Shown here: in pieces, positions 20,949 to 31,600 of the stretch | Position numbering within the stretch: the stretch's first letter is position 1 | How the letters are laid out: each line of letters opens with the position of its first letter | Translations under genes and position numbers: made by a program | Notes under the pieces: model-generated | What the model was told of the DNA's origin: nothing | Database searches by the model: none | What the model saw: the letters and a program-made list of their open reading frames with translations, nothing else | Assembly: GCA_030849075.1 (NCBI GenBank) | Contig: JASAOO010003514.1 | Coordinates: forward strand, 1-64,000 | DNA: 64,000 bases | Reading direction: 5' to 3' | From: Zelonia costaricensis | Taxonomy: Eukaryota > Euglenozoa > Kinetoplastea > Trypanosomatida > Trypanosomatidae

Positions 20949-21787
20949 ACGCGAGGCAATGATGCCATGTATCCTCTGGCTGCGTGTGTACTCGGAGGGA
21001 GGGGGGGGGGGCGTCGCACGCGGAAGTACATCGGGGGGTGGACGAGGGTTCAGAGAGAACCAGTGCGGGTGTGAGGAGTGGAGAGAGAAAGGGTGCAGTG
21101 CATGGCGCGGAGACGGTTGACATCGACAAGGTGGTGCGTGAGCCGCGGAGGGGGAGGGGGGTAGCCTGCCTCGAGGGTGCGTGCCCGTCGTGGGAGTTCC
21201 CTTGTGCCTTCCCTGTTGACAGGGGACGCGCAGGGCAGAGGTCCGCCACGCCCCTCCTGGGCGAGGGCGCAGTGGGGGAAGGGGGGGGATGGCGAAAGCG
21301 AGAGCCACGGCGCTACTCATACGCGAGAAGGGCAAGGAGGCGTGGGAGAGACCACCGGCGCGATAGCGCAGAGATGTGGACGAGTAGTTGTTGTTGCTTT
21401 CGCGCTGATGCAGGGCGGGGTCGGGGAGAACTGGGGGACACACACCAAGAGAGCGAGAGAAGGCCGGAAGGAGCGTTGGACACGCGGCACCACGCACGGG
21501 GTACACACAGGGGGGGTGACGCGCATAAATGACGTAGAGCGAGCGAGTAGCTAGGGAAGCACACGAAGCTGCACGCGCATCTTGATGCTTCGATACTGTC
21601 GAGGTCAACCCTGTTCTTCGCACCAACTGTGAGTTGCGGTCGTCTGGCGATCCGCTTTGGAGACCTGGCGCCGCGATGTGCGAACGCTCACGTGCACAGA
21701 GACACACACGCACAGAGAACACGGGACCGATCGCCAACGTAGACCCCACCCCTCCTCCCCCCCCCCCGCCGCTGATCAACTGCGCCT

Positions 21788-22840
21788 TCAGCGGATGATG
21801 CAGCTGCGGGCTGTCACCGTGAAGCTGGACAGCAACCCTTCGATCTGCGTGTTGAAGGTGCGGGAGAGCGCCAGGGTGGGCTCGGCTGTGAGGGCTGCCA
21901 CGGACGTCGGTGCTGGCCGCGGCCAGCTCCACTCCGCCGAGCCCGGCAACAGAGACGGGCGGCTCGCCCCTGCCGCTGCCACGCTGTAGGGTCGCTGCGC
22001 GTGGTGCTGATGGTGATGGTGGTGGTGGCGCGAGGCAGCCGAGTTGTCGTTGTCCTCATCCAGCGGAGTGCCGAAACCCTCCGCGCCGGCAGCAGCCGCG
22101 TGCTCGTCCACGTAAGGCGACGGCGCCCCCGCAGCGGCAGAGGTGCGCCAGAGCAGCTGCTCCTGCGCTCGCCACGACTGGGCCGGGGAGCGGAAGGGGT
22201 TGCACAGCGCCGCCGAGGCGCACTCGTACAGGGCACGGCTTAGCGGCACCATCGCGTCGGCCGGCGCCTCGCCGCCCACCGTGACGAGGAGCGTGTAGAT
22301 GCCGGTGGCGGAGCGGAAGCCGTAGCTGCGCATCCGGTGGCTCTCCAGCAGCTTGCCAAGGAACCGCGCGTCGGTCGTGGAGGAGATGAGCCGCGCCGCA
22401 CTCCCCGCACCCGCCGTCACCGAGCCGGCGTTCACCATCGACGCGTCGAGGGAGTCGTTCGCGGTCACAGTGCCGGAGGGGGCGGACGGGCCGGCAGCGG
22501 CACCGCCACCGCCGCTGCCTACCACACTCATCGACCCGCCGGCGCGGCCGCCGCTGCGCGATAAGGCGATGGAGCCGTCCGCCGTGACCGTGCCCAGCGC
22601 CACGGGGCTGCTGCCCAGACCGGCCGCGAGTTCGCGCCTCTCCTCACACCGGTCCAGCGAGGCGAAGAGCACAAAATGCAGCTTGATGACGTCCTCTGGC
22701 CCGACGTAGAGGTGCGCGTGCAGAGGGGCGGCTGGGGAGTTGAGGACATCGCGGGGCGAGGTGTAGGTGCGCAGCAGCAGCGGCGTGCCCTCGACGTCGA
22801 CAATCGCCAGAGCCGCCACGGCCCACGTCTCCAGAGACAT
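21788..22840 (-). CDS. TRAPPC2L / sedlin-family TRAPP subunit, with large insertions
   Basis: The 350-residue product has the sedlin-like longin fold in three separated blocks. Residues 5-70 hold the first strands and helix (VAALAIVDVEGTPLLLRTY, then LYVGPEDVIKLHFVLFASLD). Residues 159-216 hold FLGKLLESHRMRSYGFRSAT, a VTVGG strand and the helix ending in ALCNPF; in TRAPPC2L the matching helix ends in MCNPF. The final helix (FNTQIEGLLSSF) is near 331-342. TRAPP complexes tether ER- and Golgi-derived vesicles and activate Rab1/Ypt1-type GTPases. The product is more than twice the usual 140 residues, because of Gly/Ser/Ala-rich insertions at about 75-157 and 225-325, the second with His- and Asp/Glu-rich runs. 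The ATG at 22840 has a good upstream acceptor and a conserved following sequence. Confidence 0.8.
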   Translation of the reverse strand: MSLETWAVAALAIVDVEGTPLLLRTYTSPRDVLNSPAAPLHAHLYVGPEDVIKLHFVLFASLDRCEERRELAAGLGSSPVALGTVTADGSIALSRSGGRAGGSMSVVGSGGGGAAAGPSAPSGTVTANDSLDASMVNAGSVTAGAGSAARLISSTTDARFLGKLLESHRMRSYGFRSATGIYTLLVTVGGEAPADAMVPLSRALYECASAALCNPFRSPAQSWRAQEQLLWRTSAAAGAPSPYVDEHAAAAGAEGFGTPLDEDNDNSAASRHHHHHHQHHAQRPYSVAAAGASRPSLLPGSAEWSWPRPAPTSVAALTAEPTLALSRTFNTQIEGLLSSFTVTARSCIIR

Positions 22841-22861
22841 GCTCTACTTCGAAACCTCGTC

Positions 22862-22863
22862 CT
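22862..22863 (-). promoter_or_regulatory. Predicted spliced-leader acceptor AG (TRAPPC2L-like)
   Basis: The transcript reads GCCTTCCCCTCTCCCCTGCC then TTAG, leaving a 21-nt leader before the ATG. It is the first AG after a strong tract. Confidence 0.6.
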
Positions 22864-23394
22864 AAGGCAGGGGAGAGGGGAAGGCGCAGGTCGCTCGTGG
22901 GAGAGCGCAGTGCAGTGTACCGGAGCCACACGCTTCTGTCGTTGTTGTTGCTGTTGCCGATGTCCTCCTTCGCCTTCTCTGTCTCCCTGTCTGTTGAGAT
23001 GCGTGAGCGCGGTGCCGCTTGGTGGGCGACACTCGCGTGGGATGCAGGGAATGCGACGGACTGCGATACGAGAGAGGGAGAAGCTGAGGTTTGTTTGGTG
23101 TACGTATGTGGGGGGAGGGAGGGGGTGTGTGTGAGTTGTGGTGGAGGAAATACGGAGGCGGGCGTGCCGCTTCGTCGTGCTGCCTGTTCCAACCTGAGGA
23201 GGCGCACGCGGGGGGGTGCCACAAGGTTCAACTGAAAAAAGAGGGTCAACAGTGATCGATGGGTGAGTGCGACGATGGGGTGAGGCCTGCAGATGACATG
23301 TGATCCGGCGCTGGCGGCTAAACGGGCCAGGGGATGCGCTGTCACAGCGGCATGGCTGATTTGCTGCTTGCGCAGCTACCGTCAGCTCGAGAGC

Positions 23395-23421
23395 TGTGTG
23401 TGTGTGTGTGTGTGTGTGTGT
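23395..23421. repeat. (TG)n microsatellite
   Basis: About 13 TG units, some 400 bases from the tandem repeat pair, between the TCAIM-like and TRAPPC2L-like genes. Confidence 0.9.
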
Positions 23422-23671
23422 CGTGCGTGGGCCCGTAAGCCCCCTCGTTACTCTCACACACCGGCACAAGCACAAGTGTGTGCTGCGCGGGTGTCGCACT
23501 CGTGTGCCTTTCCTGTGTACTGGCAACGTTTTACTTCAGCGTTCTACCTAGCCTCGTTCGTGACGGCGGGGAGGTCCGATGAGTGCGGGCCCTTCTGTAC
23601 TCCACAGGAACTCACGAAGCAGTCAGCGGCGTTGCACGGAGCAGCGCCTCGCTCCGAGGGGGTGAGGCAAG

Positions 23672-23691
23672 GGGGGGGGGGGGGGGGGGCC
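23672..23691. repeat. Poly-G homopolymer (G20)
   Basis: Twenty consecutive G bases on the plus strand (C in the transcript), followed directly by a C run. The length is unreliable in most sequencing, and the G run next to the C run could fold. Confidence 0.85.
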
Positions 23692-23797
23692 CCACCCCAA
23701 CACCCCATTCCACGCCACGACGAAGCAGCACGCACAAACAAGCAGGCGAGGACGGCCGATCGCACGCCAACACCGCAGACACCCTCAGTCGAGCCAC

Positions 23798-24106
23798 TAC
23801 ATCAGCCATGTTTTCGTTGAAGTGTTGTCTCAGTGAAGTTCGCATCGTTGCAGCACTCAGCAAGAACGCAGTAATGTCCAAAGATCGATCATCAGGCAGA
23901 CTCGAAGACACGCCCAACACTGAGGCACAGCACGTACCCAGGGCAGCAAAGGCACCACTGCCAGAAGGCACGGCACTCCTTCTTTCAGCCTTTCACCACT
24001 CGCTCGGCAGCACATCAACATCTTGCAGCCCTTTGACACACAGTCTCGAATAGTGTGGTGTAATTCGAGCGGTAACACGAGCTGCTTCACACAATACCGA
24101 CACACA
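23798..24106 (-). repeat. Degenerate repeat copy A (possible SIDER-like element)
   Basis: This stretch and copy B (24166-24466) share about 105 bases that differ by a single T insertion (23798-23904 against 24166-24271). They also share a second block of about 35 bases around CTTGCAGCCCTTTGACACAC and a third around TAATTCGAGCGGTAACACGA. The middle 110 bases differ. The arrangement looks like two copies of one element, one altered in the middle. Location in a probable 3' UTR, size near 300 bases and degeneracy would fit a Leishmania SIDER retroposon remnant. I could not verify a SIDER signature, and orientation is assumed from the transcript. Confidence 0.5.
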
Positions 24107-24165
24107 CACACACGCACACGTACATACTCCCTGGCGCTTTCCATCACGTCCCTGTCAAGTCTCTT

Positions 24166-24466
24166 TACATCAGCCATGTTTCGTTGAAGTGTTGTCTCAG
24201 TGAAGTTCGCATCGTTGCAGCACTCAGCAAGAACGCAGTAATGTCCAAAGATCGATCATCAGGCAGACTCGCACCAAGCAGCAGGGGAGGAGCACTAAAG
24301 TCTGCACGTGTGGTTGAGGGGGGGCGAGCTTGGGTTGGTGGCACGCCAACACAGGGTCGCGCCTCACATCTTGCAGCCCTTTGACACACAGTCTCGAATA
24401 CGAAAAGGTAATTCGAGCGGTAACACGAGCTGCTTCGCCGCACACACACACACACACACACACACA
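24166..24466 (-). repeat. Degenerate repeat copy B (possible SIDER-like element)
   Basis: Partner of copy A, about 370 bases away in the same orientation. The shared 5' block is nearly identical, while the middle holds a different sequence (around GTTGGTGGCACGCCAACACA). It ends in a CA microsatellite at 24441-24466. High identity in one block and divergence in the next suggests duplication followed by gene conversion or replacement of the middle. Confidence 0.5.
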
Positions 24467-25647
24467 AAACACCACAGAGCATCAGCGGGCCACCGTCATC
24501 CACCCCGCACCGATATGGGCTTGCACTCCCTCGCATCCGCCCCACACAAACTCTCGCCCCTCTTTGTATCCAAGCCTACCGAGAACGCCTTGAGCGCCTC
24601 GCAGACGACGGAACTGAAGAAGCCAACGATGGCAGCCGAGGAGGAAGAGGGCGGGAGAAGAGGGGGGAGGAGAAGGTGAAGCGCGGGAGCACCGTGTCGG
24701 AGGAGAGCCTCCACCGTCCGACACAAACCTACGCGTCGCACCCCTTCCCCACTCCCTCCGCCCAGCCCCCTCCCGATGCCACCACCGCCGCCTCATCCGA
24801 TTGGTTGCACGAGTGGCTTACACGCTGTGAAGGTCATCTTCTTCGATGAGGGGGAACCGTGTTGTGATATGCTTAAGTACCGAGGCAGCACGCCATCGCG
24901 GCGACGGGTGCGGTGCCGCCCTCCCTCAACGCCGCTGCGGCCTTGACGGAGCGTCGAGCACGCGTGAAAGGGGGAAGAGCGCAGACGAGGGGCGAGAGAC
25001 GCGCGAAAGGGTGGGTGGGTGACATGCATACGCTGAAAGCGATGGTGACCAGCGAAGAAATGAAGTGGGCGACCTGTGCGATGACGGCGGTGCCCGCGGC
25101 CCTCCACGCATCGTAGCCGCGCGTAGAGGACAAGGATTTGCAGCACAAGGCAGCGTCTGCCTGCGCCGCCTGTCCTGCTTTGCCGTCGCACCCGCTGGCA
25201 CGGAGGCAGGGGAGCGGCGGTCCGACACACTCGACTGCATGGCCAGAGAAGGGCGCTGACTGCGTACGAGTAAGCGTGTGTGAGTGTGTGTGAGTGTGTG
25301 TATCGCTCTCGCTTTGGTGCTTTGTTAAGCCGTTCTCCCCCTCCTCCCCTCTCCCTCCCCCCGCCGCCTTTCTCATGCGCCGCCCCTCTCGCGCTTAGAC
25401 GCGGCGAGTGGGATGGCCGAGGCGGATCGGGTGGGACGGGCGGGAAGAGAGAAGGCAAGAGGTACGGAAGCGGTCCCGCGTCCGTAGGAAAAGGGGGACT
25501 GGGGGTCCCTCCTCGTGTGTGAGGATTGTGAAAGACGTGCCACACGGCATGTGCAAACACGCGGAACGTGATGACTGCAGACCTCGCATGTCTGCACGGC
25601 CAGGCACGGACAAGAACCGGGTGCACGAGCCTGGTCTTGCGTACGCG

Positions 25648-27867
25648 CTATCCCTCGTTCGGCTTCATGCCGCGCGCCAGCACCGGAAAGCCCCTGGGCT
25701 GCACCTTGGCGTTGTTGATCTCGAGCAGATCGCCCATCTTCTGGTAGTCGAAGCGCCGGCTCCGCTTCCCGTACGTTGACTGCAGCTCCTCCAACAGCTT
25801 CTTCGCAGCTGCCTCGCGGTGCCAGCGGTTTGTGAGCCGGTAGGTGTGGTCCATGTCGTCCAGGTCGCCGGTCGGCATCTGGTCCACGTACGGCTCCTGA
25901 TAGAAGCCCTCCCACTTGAGCTGCTCATCGGCCTCGTCGTCGCTGTTGAAGGTCACGGCATGCGAGAGCGGCCGCTCGACGCTGAGCGGGTCGATGGAGC
26001 TGTCGCTGGACGTCATGTACTCCTCCATGTGCGGCGCAGACCGCCGGTACAAGTGCCGCACCGCCTCGGACACCGGCTGCACGCCAGGCACGAGCGGCTC
26101 ACCGTTTGAGCCGTGCTGCTGCTGTTGCTGCTGGTGCTGGTGCTGCTCCTGGCGCGCCTGCGGGTCGGCGTCAGCGTTGTCGGCTAGCTGCAACTCCTCA
26201 GCGTGTGCCTTGGCCCGCAGCTCCTCGTCTGTGAGCCGCCGCATCGCACTCGCCTTGAGCTGCGCCTCCCGCTCCGCCTCCTTCGCACTCTGCTGCACCT
26301 CCTCGACGTAGCGAACGAGGGCGTCGCCGTCGAAGTTGTGTGGCAGCAGCATCTGCCGCCGGCCCCAGTCCACGTCGAGCTCGTCGCTCAGCAAAAAGGT
26401 GAACTCCTGCCAGTCCCAGTGGGCCAGGGCGGGACCGATGCGGAACAGCTCCTTCGCCCACGCCAGCCGCTGCGCATACGTGCAGTCGTTGTTCACAAAA
26501 GCGTCCACGCCGCCGGGCTCGACCATGTCACGGAACTCCTTCAGGTGCCACGTCGTCGTCTCCAGCATATGCTTCGACACGCGGTACAGCTTGCGCTGCA
26601 GGTCCAGCTTGCCGTGCAGGGCCCGCATCCACTCCCGCAGCTCGTCGGACGTCTGCATCGCCACGTCAACGATGACGACGCCGTTCGCACGGGTGGCGTG
26701 CCGCGTGCCGAGCTCAATCGTGAGGTTCGTAAGCCCGTAGCCGTGCAGCAGCTCCTTGTTGCGGTGCAGCAGCCGCAGCGCCCCCACCGCCTCCTTGTGC
26801 GAGCACGAGATGAGGACGTCATCCAGCTCCAGCGCGGCGCACAGCTCTGTGATGAGCCGCTCCACCTCCGTCGCGAAGGCCGTCGCCGCCGTGCGGCGCT
26901 GCGCGATGGCGGCGGCGTTCTGCTGTAGGAAGCTGAGGAACTGAATGGCCGTGAAGTCCCACGGAATCATCAGTCCGCCGGTGATGTCGGCGCCGACGGC
27001 GAAGTGGTCGTCGATGACAAGCGGCATGGTGCTCCACTGGTCGTACTGCAGCTCCCCCAGCGAGGCACGAAGGGTGTGCAGGGCGGCCGAGCACTGCAGC
27101 GGCGACAGCGTCTTGGCGAAGAGGATCTGGTCAGCGTCCATCAGCTCCTCCAGCGTCGGCGCGCTTGTCAGCGTCCACTGCACCGACATCGCCTCGCTCG
27201 CCTCGTCCAGCAGCGTCTTACCGCCACCGTGGCCACCATCCTTGCCGCGAGCCTTGTCGCCCTTCCCGCGAGGGTCTGCACGGCGGCGGCGCAGCGGCTT
27301 CGCTTCCTGCCGCGCCGCCGCGGCGTCCTCGGCGACGGACAGGGACTCCGTCACGGCATCGATGCACTCGGCGCGGCGCAGCAGGTCGCGCAGGAACTTG
27401 TTCACCGACCGCTCCACCAGCCCGCGATTCGACTCGCTGGCCACGAAGCCCTGTGGGAGCTCGAAGGTGGAGTGGATGAGGGCCGTGTGCTGGCCCGGTG
27501 GCGGCAGCGGCAGCGACGACGACGACGCGACGGTGCCATCCACGCTGTCCCCCTCTGCCGTCTGGTAGGCACGCTTGGCGAAGGTGGACTCTGCTGGCCG
27601 GTCGCCTGCTCTGCCAGCGCCGGAGCTACCGCTGCTGCTGCTGCCTCTGGGCCCTTCCCCGTCGTCCTCGAGGCGGCGGTAGAAGGAGAAGGCGATGGTG
27701 GTGGCGGGCGGGGCGCGCAGGGTGCCTTGCTTGAACTCCCGTGCCCACGCCAGCAGCTCGTTGAGCTGCGCCACGGCGTTCTGATTCACCGTCTGCTGCT
27801 GCACGTCATGGTGGAAGAAGTCTGGGTGCACCTTCAGGAAGAAGGCGTTGAGGGCTCGCTTGTACAT
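25648..27867 (-). CDS. TCAIM-like protein (DUF4460/DUF4461)
   Basis: The 739-residue product begins MYKRALNAFFLKVHPDFFHH and continues into VNQNAVAQLNELLAWA. This fits the N-terminal DUF4460 of animal TCAIM (T-cell activation inhibitor, mitochondrial). The HPD in a helix-turn-helix setting recalls a J domain. A long middle and C-terminal region (about residues 220-450, including DDVLISCSHKEAVGALRLLH and VVIVDVAMQTSDELREWM) is consistent with DUF4461. The last 200 residues include a Gln/His-rich run near 570 and end in a basic segment (TYGKRSRRFDYQKMGDLL). In animals the protein is mitochondrial; its molecular job is unknown and the immune name has no meaning here. The open frame continues upstream without conserved sequence. 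A clear splice acceptor at 27984-27985 and no intervening ATG support the start at 27867. Confidence 0.7.
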   Translation of the reverse strand: MYKRALNAFFLKVHPDFFHHDVQQQTVNQNAVAQLNELLAWAREFKQGTLRAPPATTIAFSFYRRLEDDGEGPRGSSSSGSSGAGRAGDRPAESTFAKRAYQTAEGDSVDGTVASSSSLPLPPPGQHTALIHSTFELPQGFVASESNRGLVERSVNKFLRDLLRRAECIDAVTESLSVAEDAAAARQEAKPLRRRRADPRGKGDKARGKDGGHGGGKTLLDEASEAMSVQWTLTSAPTLEELMDADQILFAKTLSPLQCSAALHTLRASLGELQYDQWSTMPLVIDDHFAVGADITGGLMIPWDFTAIQFLSFLQQNAAAIAQRRTAATAFATEVERLITELCAALELDDVLISCSHKEAVGALRLLHRNKELLHGYGLTNLTIELGTRHATRANGVVIVDVAMQTSDELREWMRALHGKLDLQRKLYRVSKHMLETTTWHLKEFRDMVEPGGVDAFVNNDCTYAQRLAWAKELFRIGPALAHWDWQEFTFLLSDELDVDWGRRQMLLPHNFDGDALVRYVEEVQQSAKEAEREAQLKASAMRRLTDEELRAKAHAEELQLADNADADPQARQEQHQHQQQQQQHGSNGEPLVPGVQPVSEAVRHLYRRSAPHMEEYMTSSDSSIDPLSVERPLSHAVTFNSDDEADEQLKWEGFYQEPYVDQMPTGDLDDMDHTYRLTNRWHREAAAKKLLEELQSTYGKRSRRFDYQKMGDLLEINNAKVQPRGFPVLARGMKPNEG

Positions 27868-28652
27868 GACAAAGGAGGAGAGGACGAGGGAGCACGTCGG
27901 GTGGTGGCCGACGGGTGTGTGTGTGTGTGGTGCGAGGGCACTGCGATGTTGTCGCAGCGCACGTCGCACGGCAATCACGGGAGCTGTGGGAGAAGGCGGA
28001 GAGAAATAGTAGGGTCGGCCAGCGGAAGAAGATGTGCTTTGGCAGGTGCGATACGATGCTGATGCGTCTGCATGAGCGTCAAGACCGCGAACCGCTCTCA
28101 TGCGGTGCATGCAAAGGGGGGAGAAGAGGAGGGGCCACTTGTGTGTGTGTGTGTGGTGCACGAGTGAGCTCCAAGACACGAGCACGCGTATACGCAGCGG
28201 CCCCACAGCCTCCCAACCCACTCACGACAGTGCTCCATCCCGGTGCCCACACATCACCCTCCCTTCCCCATGCGCGACAGCGTAGCCGCAGCCTCGGTGA
28301 TGGGGGTAGGGGGGGGGGCTGTTTCCTCTTCTGTGGCTGCCTTTGGTCATGCAGTTGAGAACGGTCGAGAACGAAAAGGGGGGGAACGGAAGATCACAGA
28401 CCAAAGGAGCGCACACGGCCCCCACCTCGCCCGCCGGCTTCACACGCGCGGGAGGCCGACACAGACAGACGCAGTTACAGGGACGGAGAGCCCCCCTGCC
28501 CTCCCCCCAAACGCATGGTGCAAGTCGCAGTCAGTTCACCGACTCGCCCGGCTTCTCCTTCGCAGCACACCACGCCTCAGACACCGTACGACGGAGGGGG
28601 GCGGAAGGCGGGAGGCCTCCGTGACAGCAGTGCCTCGTGGCCTCTGCCCCGC
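27868..28652. other. Intergenic region
   Basis: The shortest spacer in the window (785 bases), between the giant LRR gene and the TCAIM-like gene. It holds two short TG runs (27916-27929 and 28141-28154) and a G9 run near 28310. It contains the TCAIM-like leader and the LRR 3' UTR; nothing else is seen. Confidence 0.55.
27984..27985 (-). promoter_or_regulatory. Predicted spliced-leader acceptor AG (TCAIM-like)
   Basis: The transcript reads TTTCTCTCCGCCTTCTCCCA then CAG, followed by a 116-nt leader without any ATG up to the chosen start. This excludes upstream in-frame ATGs such as the one at 28110 if the site is used. Confidence 0.6.
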
Positions 28653-31600
28653 CTACGACTTGGGCAAGGGGAGGTTGGCGTTCAGCATCGCCTTCTCGAT
28701 GGCCTGCGTGGCACGGCGGATGCTGTGCTTCAGCAGCCGAAGCGCCTCCTGCACGTGCTGGGCGTTCTTCATCTCGATGTCTAGGGTTATGGAGGGTTGG
28801 CAGAGCTGAAACACAAACTCCTGCGCGGTCTGGGGCGCCACGGCGCTCGCTCGGGACGCGTTGCTGGCGTCGTCGCTGCCCAGCAGCCATGCGCCCTTCG
28901 ACGTGGTCGAGGACACGGTCAGCAAAGCCCCGGCCAGCAGCGTCTTCTCCATCTCCTGCGCGGAGGACCCCACCTCGTCGGGCGTGAAGGGGCGCTGCAC
29001 GTGGATGATGAGGTGCGACGCCAGCGACCGCGTCGACTCCTTCTTGCGCGACGTCTTGGAGGACGGGGTCGTGGATGGGTGGTGGTGCATGCTGTCGCCC
29101 GTCTCCCCATTCACCGCGGACGAGTGCAGCGAGGAGGCATCGCCAAAGTAGAACGTGCCGCTCGCGGTGGCGCCGAAGCGGCTGCCCCCGTGACCGCTGG
29201 CCTCGTCGCCCGCCACGCACTCGAAGCCGAAGCCGACGGGGTGCACCAGCATCTGCGCCCGGCGTGAGCTGCGCCCGATCTTGCGGCTCTTCTCGAACGT
29301 CAGCACAAAGAGGATCTCCCACTCGAGCGACAGCTCCACCTTCTGCGTCCCCCACTTGCCACGCCCCAGCACCGTCTTCTGCTGGTGCTGCGGGGCGAGC
29401 GGCACGCTGCCGTGGGCCACCCCCTCGTAAGCGACTCTCATGAGCCGCTTGTACTTGCCTTCCAGCACCCGCTCGTACTCGGCATTGCGCCCCTCATGCC
29501 CCGCGCGGGTGGGCGGGACGATGGCGGAGATGGTGGAGGTGCGCCGCGAGTCCGGCTTTGGCGGCCGAGCGCCTGCGGCAACCGCAGCAGCAGCGGCAGC
29601 CGTAGCGGAGCTCGCAGCTGCGTTCTTGTTCGTGTTGCCGCCGCCGCCGCGTGCGCTGGAGTGGTCGTCGCTGCGTTCCGTGCCGGCCGCGGTCCGTGGC
29701 GGTGGGGCGGTGCCCGGTTCGGGCTGGAGCTTGGGCGACGGCTTGATGACGGAGGAGAGGGATGAAACAGACGGGATCGCGACTCCCGAGGGGCCCAGCG
29801 GGCTGCTGTGCACGTGCTCGTCCGCATACGGCGGCTCCGCTGGCGAACTCCGCAGCGGTGGCCGCATACCGTCCGGCGGTGACAGCGCCGCCGGTGCCTC
29901 GTCGGCGACGTCGAGTTGCAGCTCCATGCGCGGCGCCGGGGAGGCGGAGAGTGACGAGCTCGCGTGGGCTGGGCCGAGGTGGGACGGGTTGGGGGAGGCC
30001 GCCGCGCTGGACAGGGCCGTCAGCGGCGACACCATGCCGCTGTCGGTGTCCGCGTCGTGCGCCGGCTCACCCGAGCCGCCGGCAACGGGGATCAACGAGG
30101 AGGACGCCGCCAGTTGTGGCATCGAGCTGCGCTCTGCGCCGTCGTCAAGGGTGGAGCGCGACGGCGGCGTCGCGGAGGTGATCGCCTGCCGGTACACAAC
30201 TGGGAAGTACTGTGGGTTGAGGGAAAGGGAGTTCGATGGCGAGCGCGGCGTCGGCGTCGGCGTCGAGCCGCGCAGCACCACGACCGGCCCCGCCTCGCTT
30301 GTCGGCTCCTCGGTGACTTCGTCGAACGAGATGCTGCTCGTGTGCGTGATGGCGTGCGGCGGCGTTGGCGGGCGGCGCGGATGCGGCGGGGGCCGGCCCG
30401 GCACGGCAGGGGCGGCGGCGACCGTCGCACCCGCAGAGGCAGAGCGGGATGGCGGGCGAGATGAAGGGGCCGAAGCTGGCGGTGGAGAGGGTCGCCCTGC
30501 GCTCGACGCCACGCCCTGCGACGTCGGCGTGCGCGAGGGCTCGTCGGCGTCGATGGCATCCGCCGGGACGGACCCCTCCGCGGCGTCGTACCCTGTGCTG
30601 GTCTCGGGAATCGCCAAGGAGCCGCCGCGGCCCTTGTCCGGGCCACCCGGTGTCACGGCCACCGGGGCAGTCGGCGCCGCTGCCGCCGCAGCAGCAGCAG
30701 CCTGGTCCCGCACTCGCACGCGGTCCACCGCCACCGTCGGTGACATCACGTCCTCTGTGAGCTGCCCCGAGGTGCCGGTGGCTGGTGGTGGCGACGGCTG
30801 CGGCTGCGGCTCAGTCAGCGACTGCCACGACGACACGCCGAGCTCGTGCTCGAGCGCGGCGGGGCTGCCGTGGTAGTAGTGCACCAGCGCACCCACACTG
30901 CCGTAGCTCTGCAGCAGACGCGCCTGTAGTTCCGCGCGCGGCTCGAGGTACGCCTGCAGCTGCGCCGCCGTGTCCGCGACGCTCTTGTACCGCCGCAGGA
31001 ACCGCGTCAGTCGCGGGAAGTAGTAGCGGTCCACCTCCTGCACCGTGAGCGGCACCAAGCCACCACGACCGCCCCGTCCGGCCAGGCCGCGGCGTACGCC
31101 GTGGTTACTGTGCTGCAGCCGGTCCGCCAGCGCCGCGCGGCGCTCGTTCGTCTGCACCTGCACTTGCAGCATCGCCGTGGCCACACCGCCGTCCCCGTGC
31201 AGGGAGACGGAGAGCACGACGTGCTCGATGTCGTCGTCGGGGGGCTGCAGGAAAGCGAGGAAGTCGTTGCACAGGCACTCCCGCGCCTCCTGCGCCACGG
31301 CCGCCAGCGCGCGCGGCGGCGACGACAGCGTGGGGGAGGCCCCCACCTCAGCGGTCGCCTCCCTGGACACGTTGCTCTCGCTGCCGCTTCGATTGGCAGA
31401 AGCGCTGAGGTGCAGCAGCCGCCACGCCCGGCAAATCACCGTGCCCTCCTGGTGCGTGTAGGACAGCGTGAAGGTCTTGACGCGGCCCACGAGCTGACTC
31501 GTGCGGCGCTGCACTCGAATGGGGGACGCGATGGCGGTTTCCTCCTCCTCCACCTCCTCCTCGCCACTGCCCCCGCCAACTGACGCGGACACCGCAGCAG

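Larger units (their letters stand above)
20350..21787. other. Intergenic region
   Basis: About 1.4 kb between the TRAPPC2L-like gene and the exportin gene. It holds a compound TG/TTG microsatellite at 20902-20948, G-rich runs near 21000 and 21280, and C/CA runs just beyond the TRAPPC2L stop. No gene is supported. Confidence 0.55.
22841..25647. other. Intergenic region carrying tandem degenerate repeats
   Basis: About 2.8 kb between the TCAIM-like gene and the TRAPPC2L-like gene. It contains a TG run (23395-23421), a G20 homopolymer (23672-23691) and the tandem repeat pair described separately. By position most of it is probably the 3' UTR of the TCAIM-like mRNA. No coding frame is supported. 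Confidence 0.6.

Noticed and set aside
20631..21932. A 433-residue minus-strand frame overlapping the end of the TRAPPC2L-like gene
   Set aside because: The part overlapping the gene is out of frame with it, and the rest is Pro/Ser/His low-complexity in the spacer.
23225..23240. A GGTTCAACT string resembling a tRNA B box
   Set aside because: No acceptor stem, anticodon arm or A box at the right distance on either strand; other GGTTC strings fail likewise.
27868..28110. N-terminal extension of the TCAIM-like protein from an upstream ATG at 28110
   Set aside because: A strong splice acceptor at 27984-27985 would remove that ATG from the mRNA, and the extension contains repeat-derived His-Thr runs.
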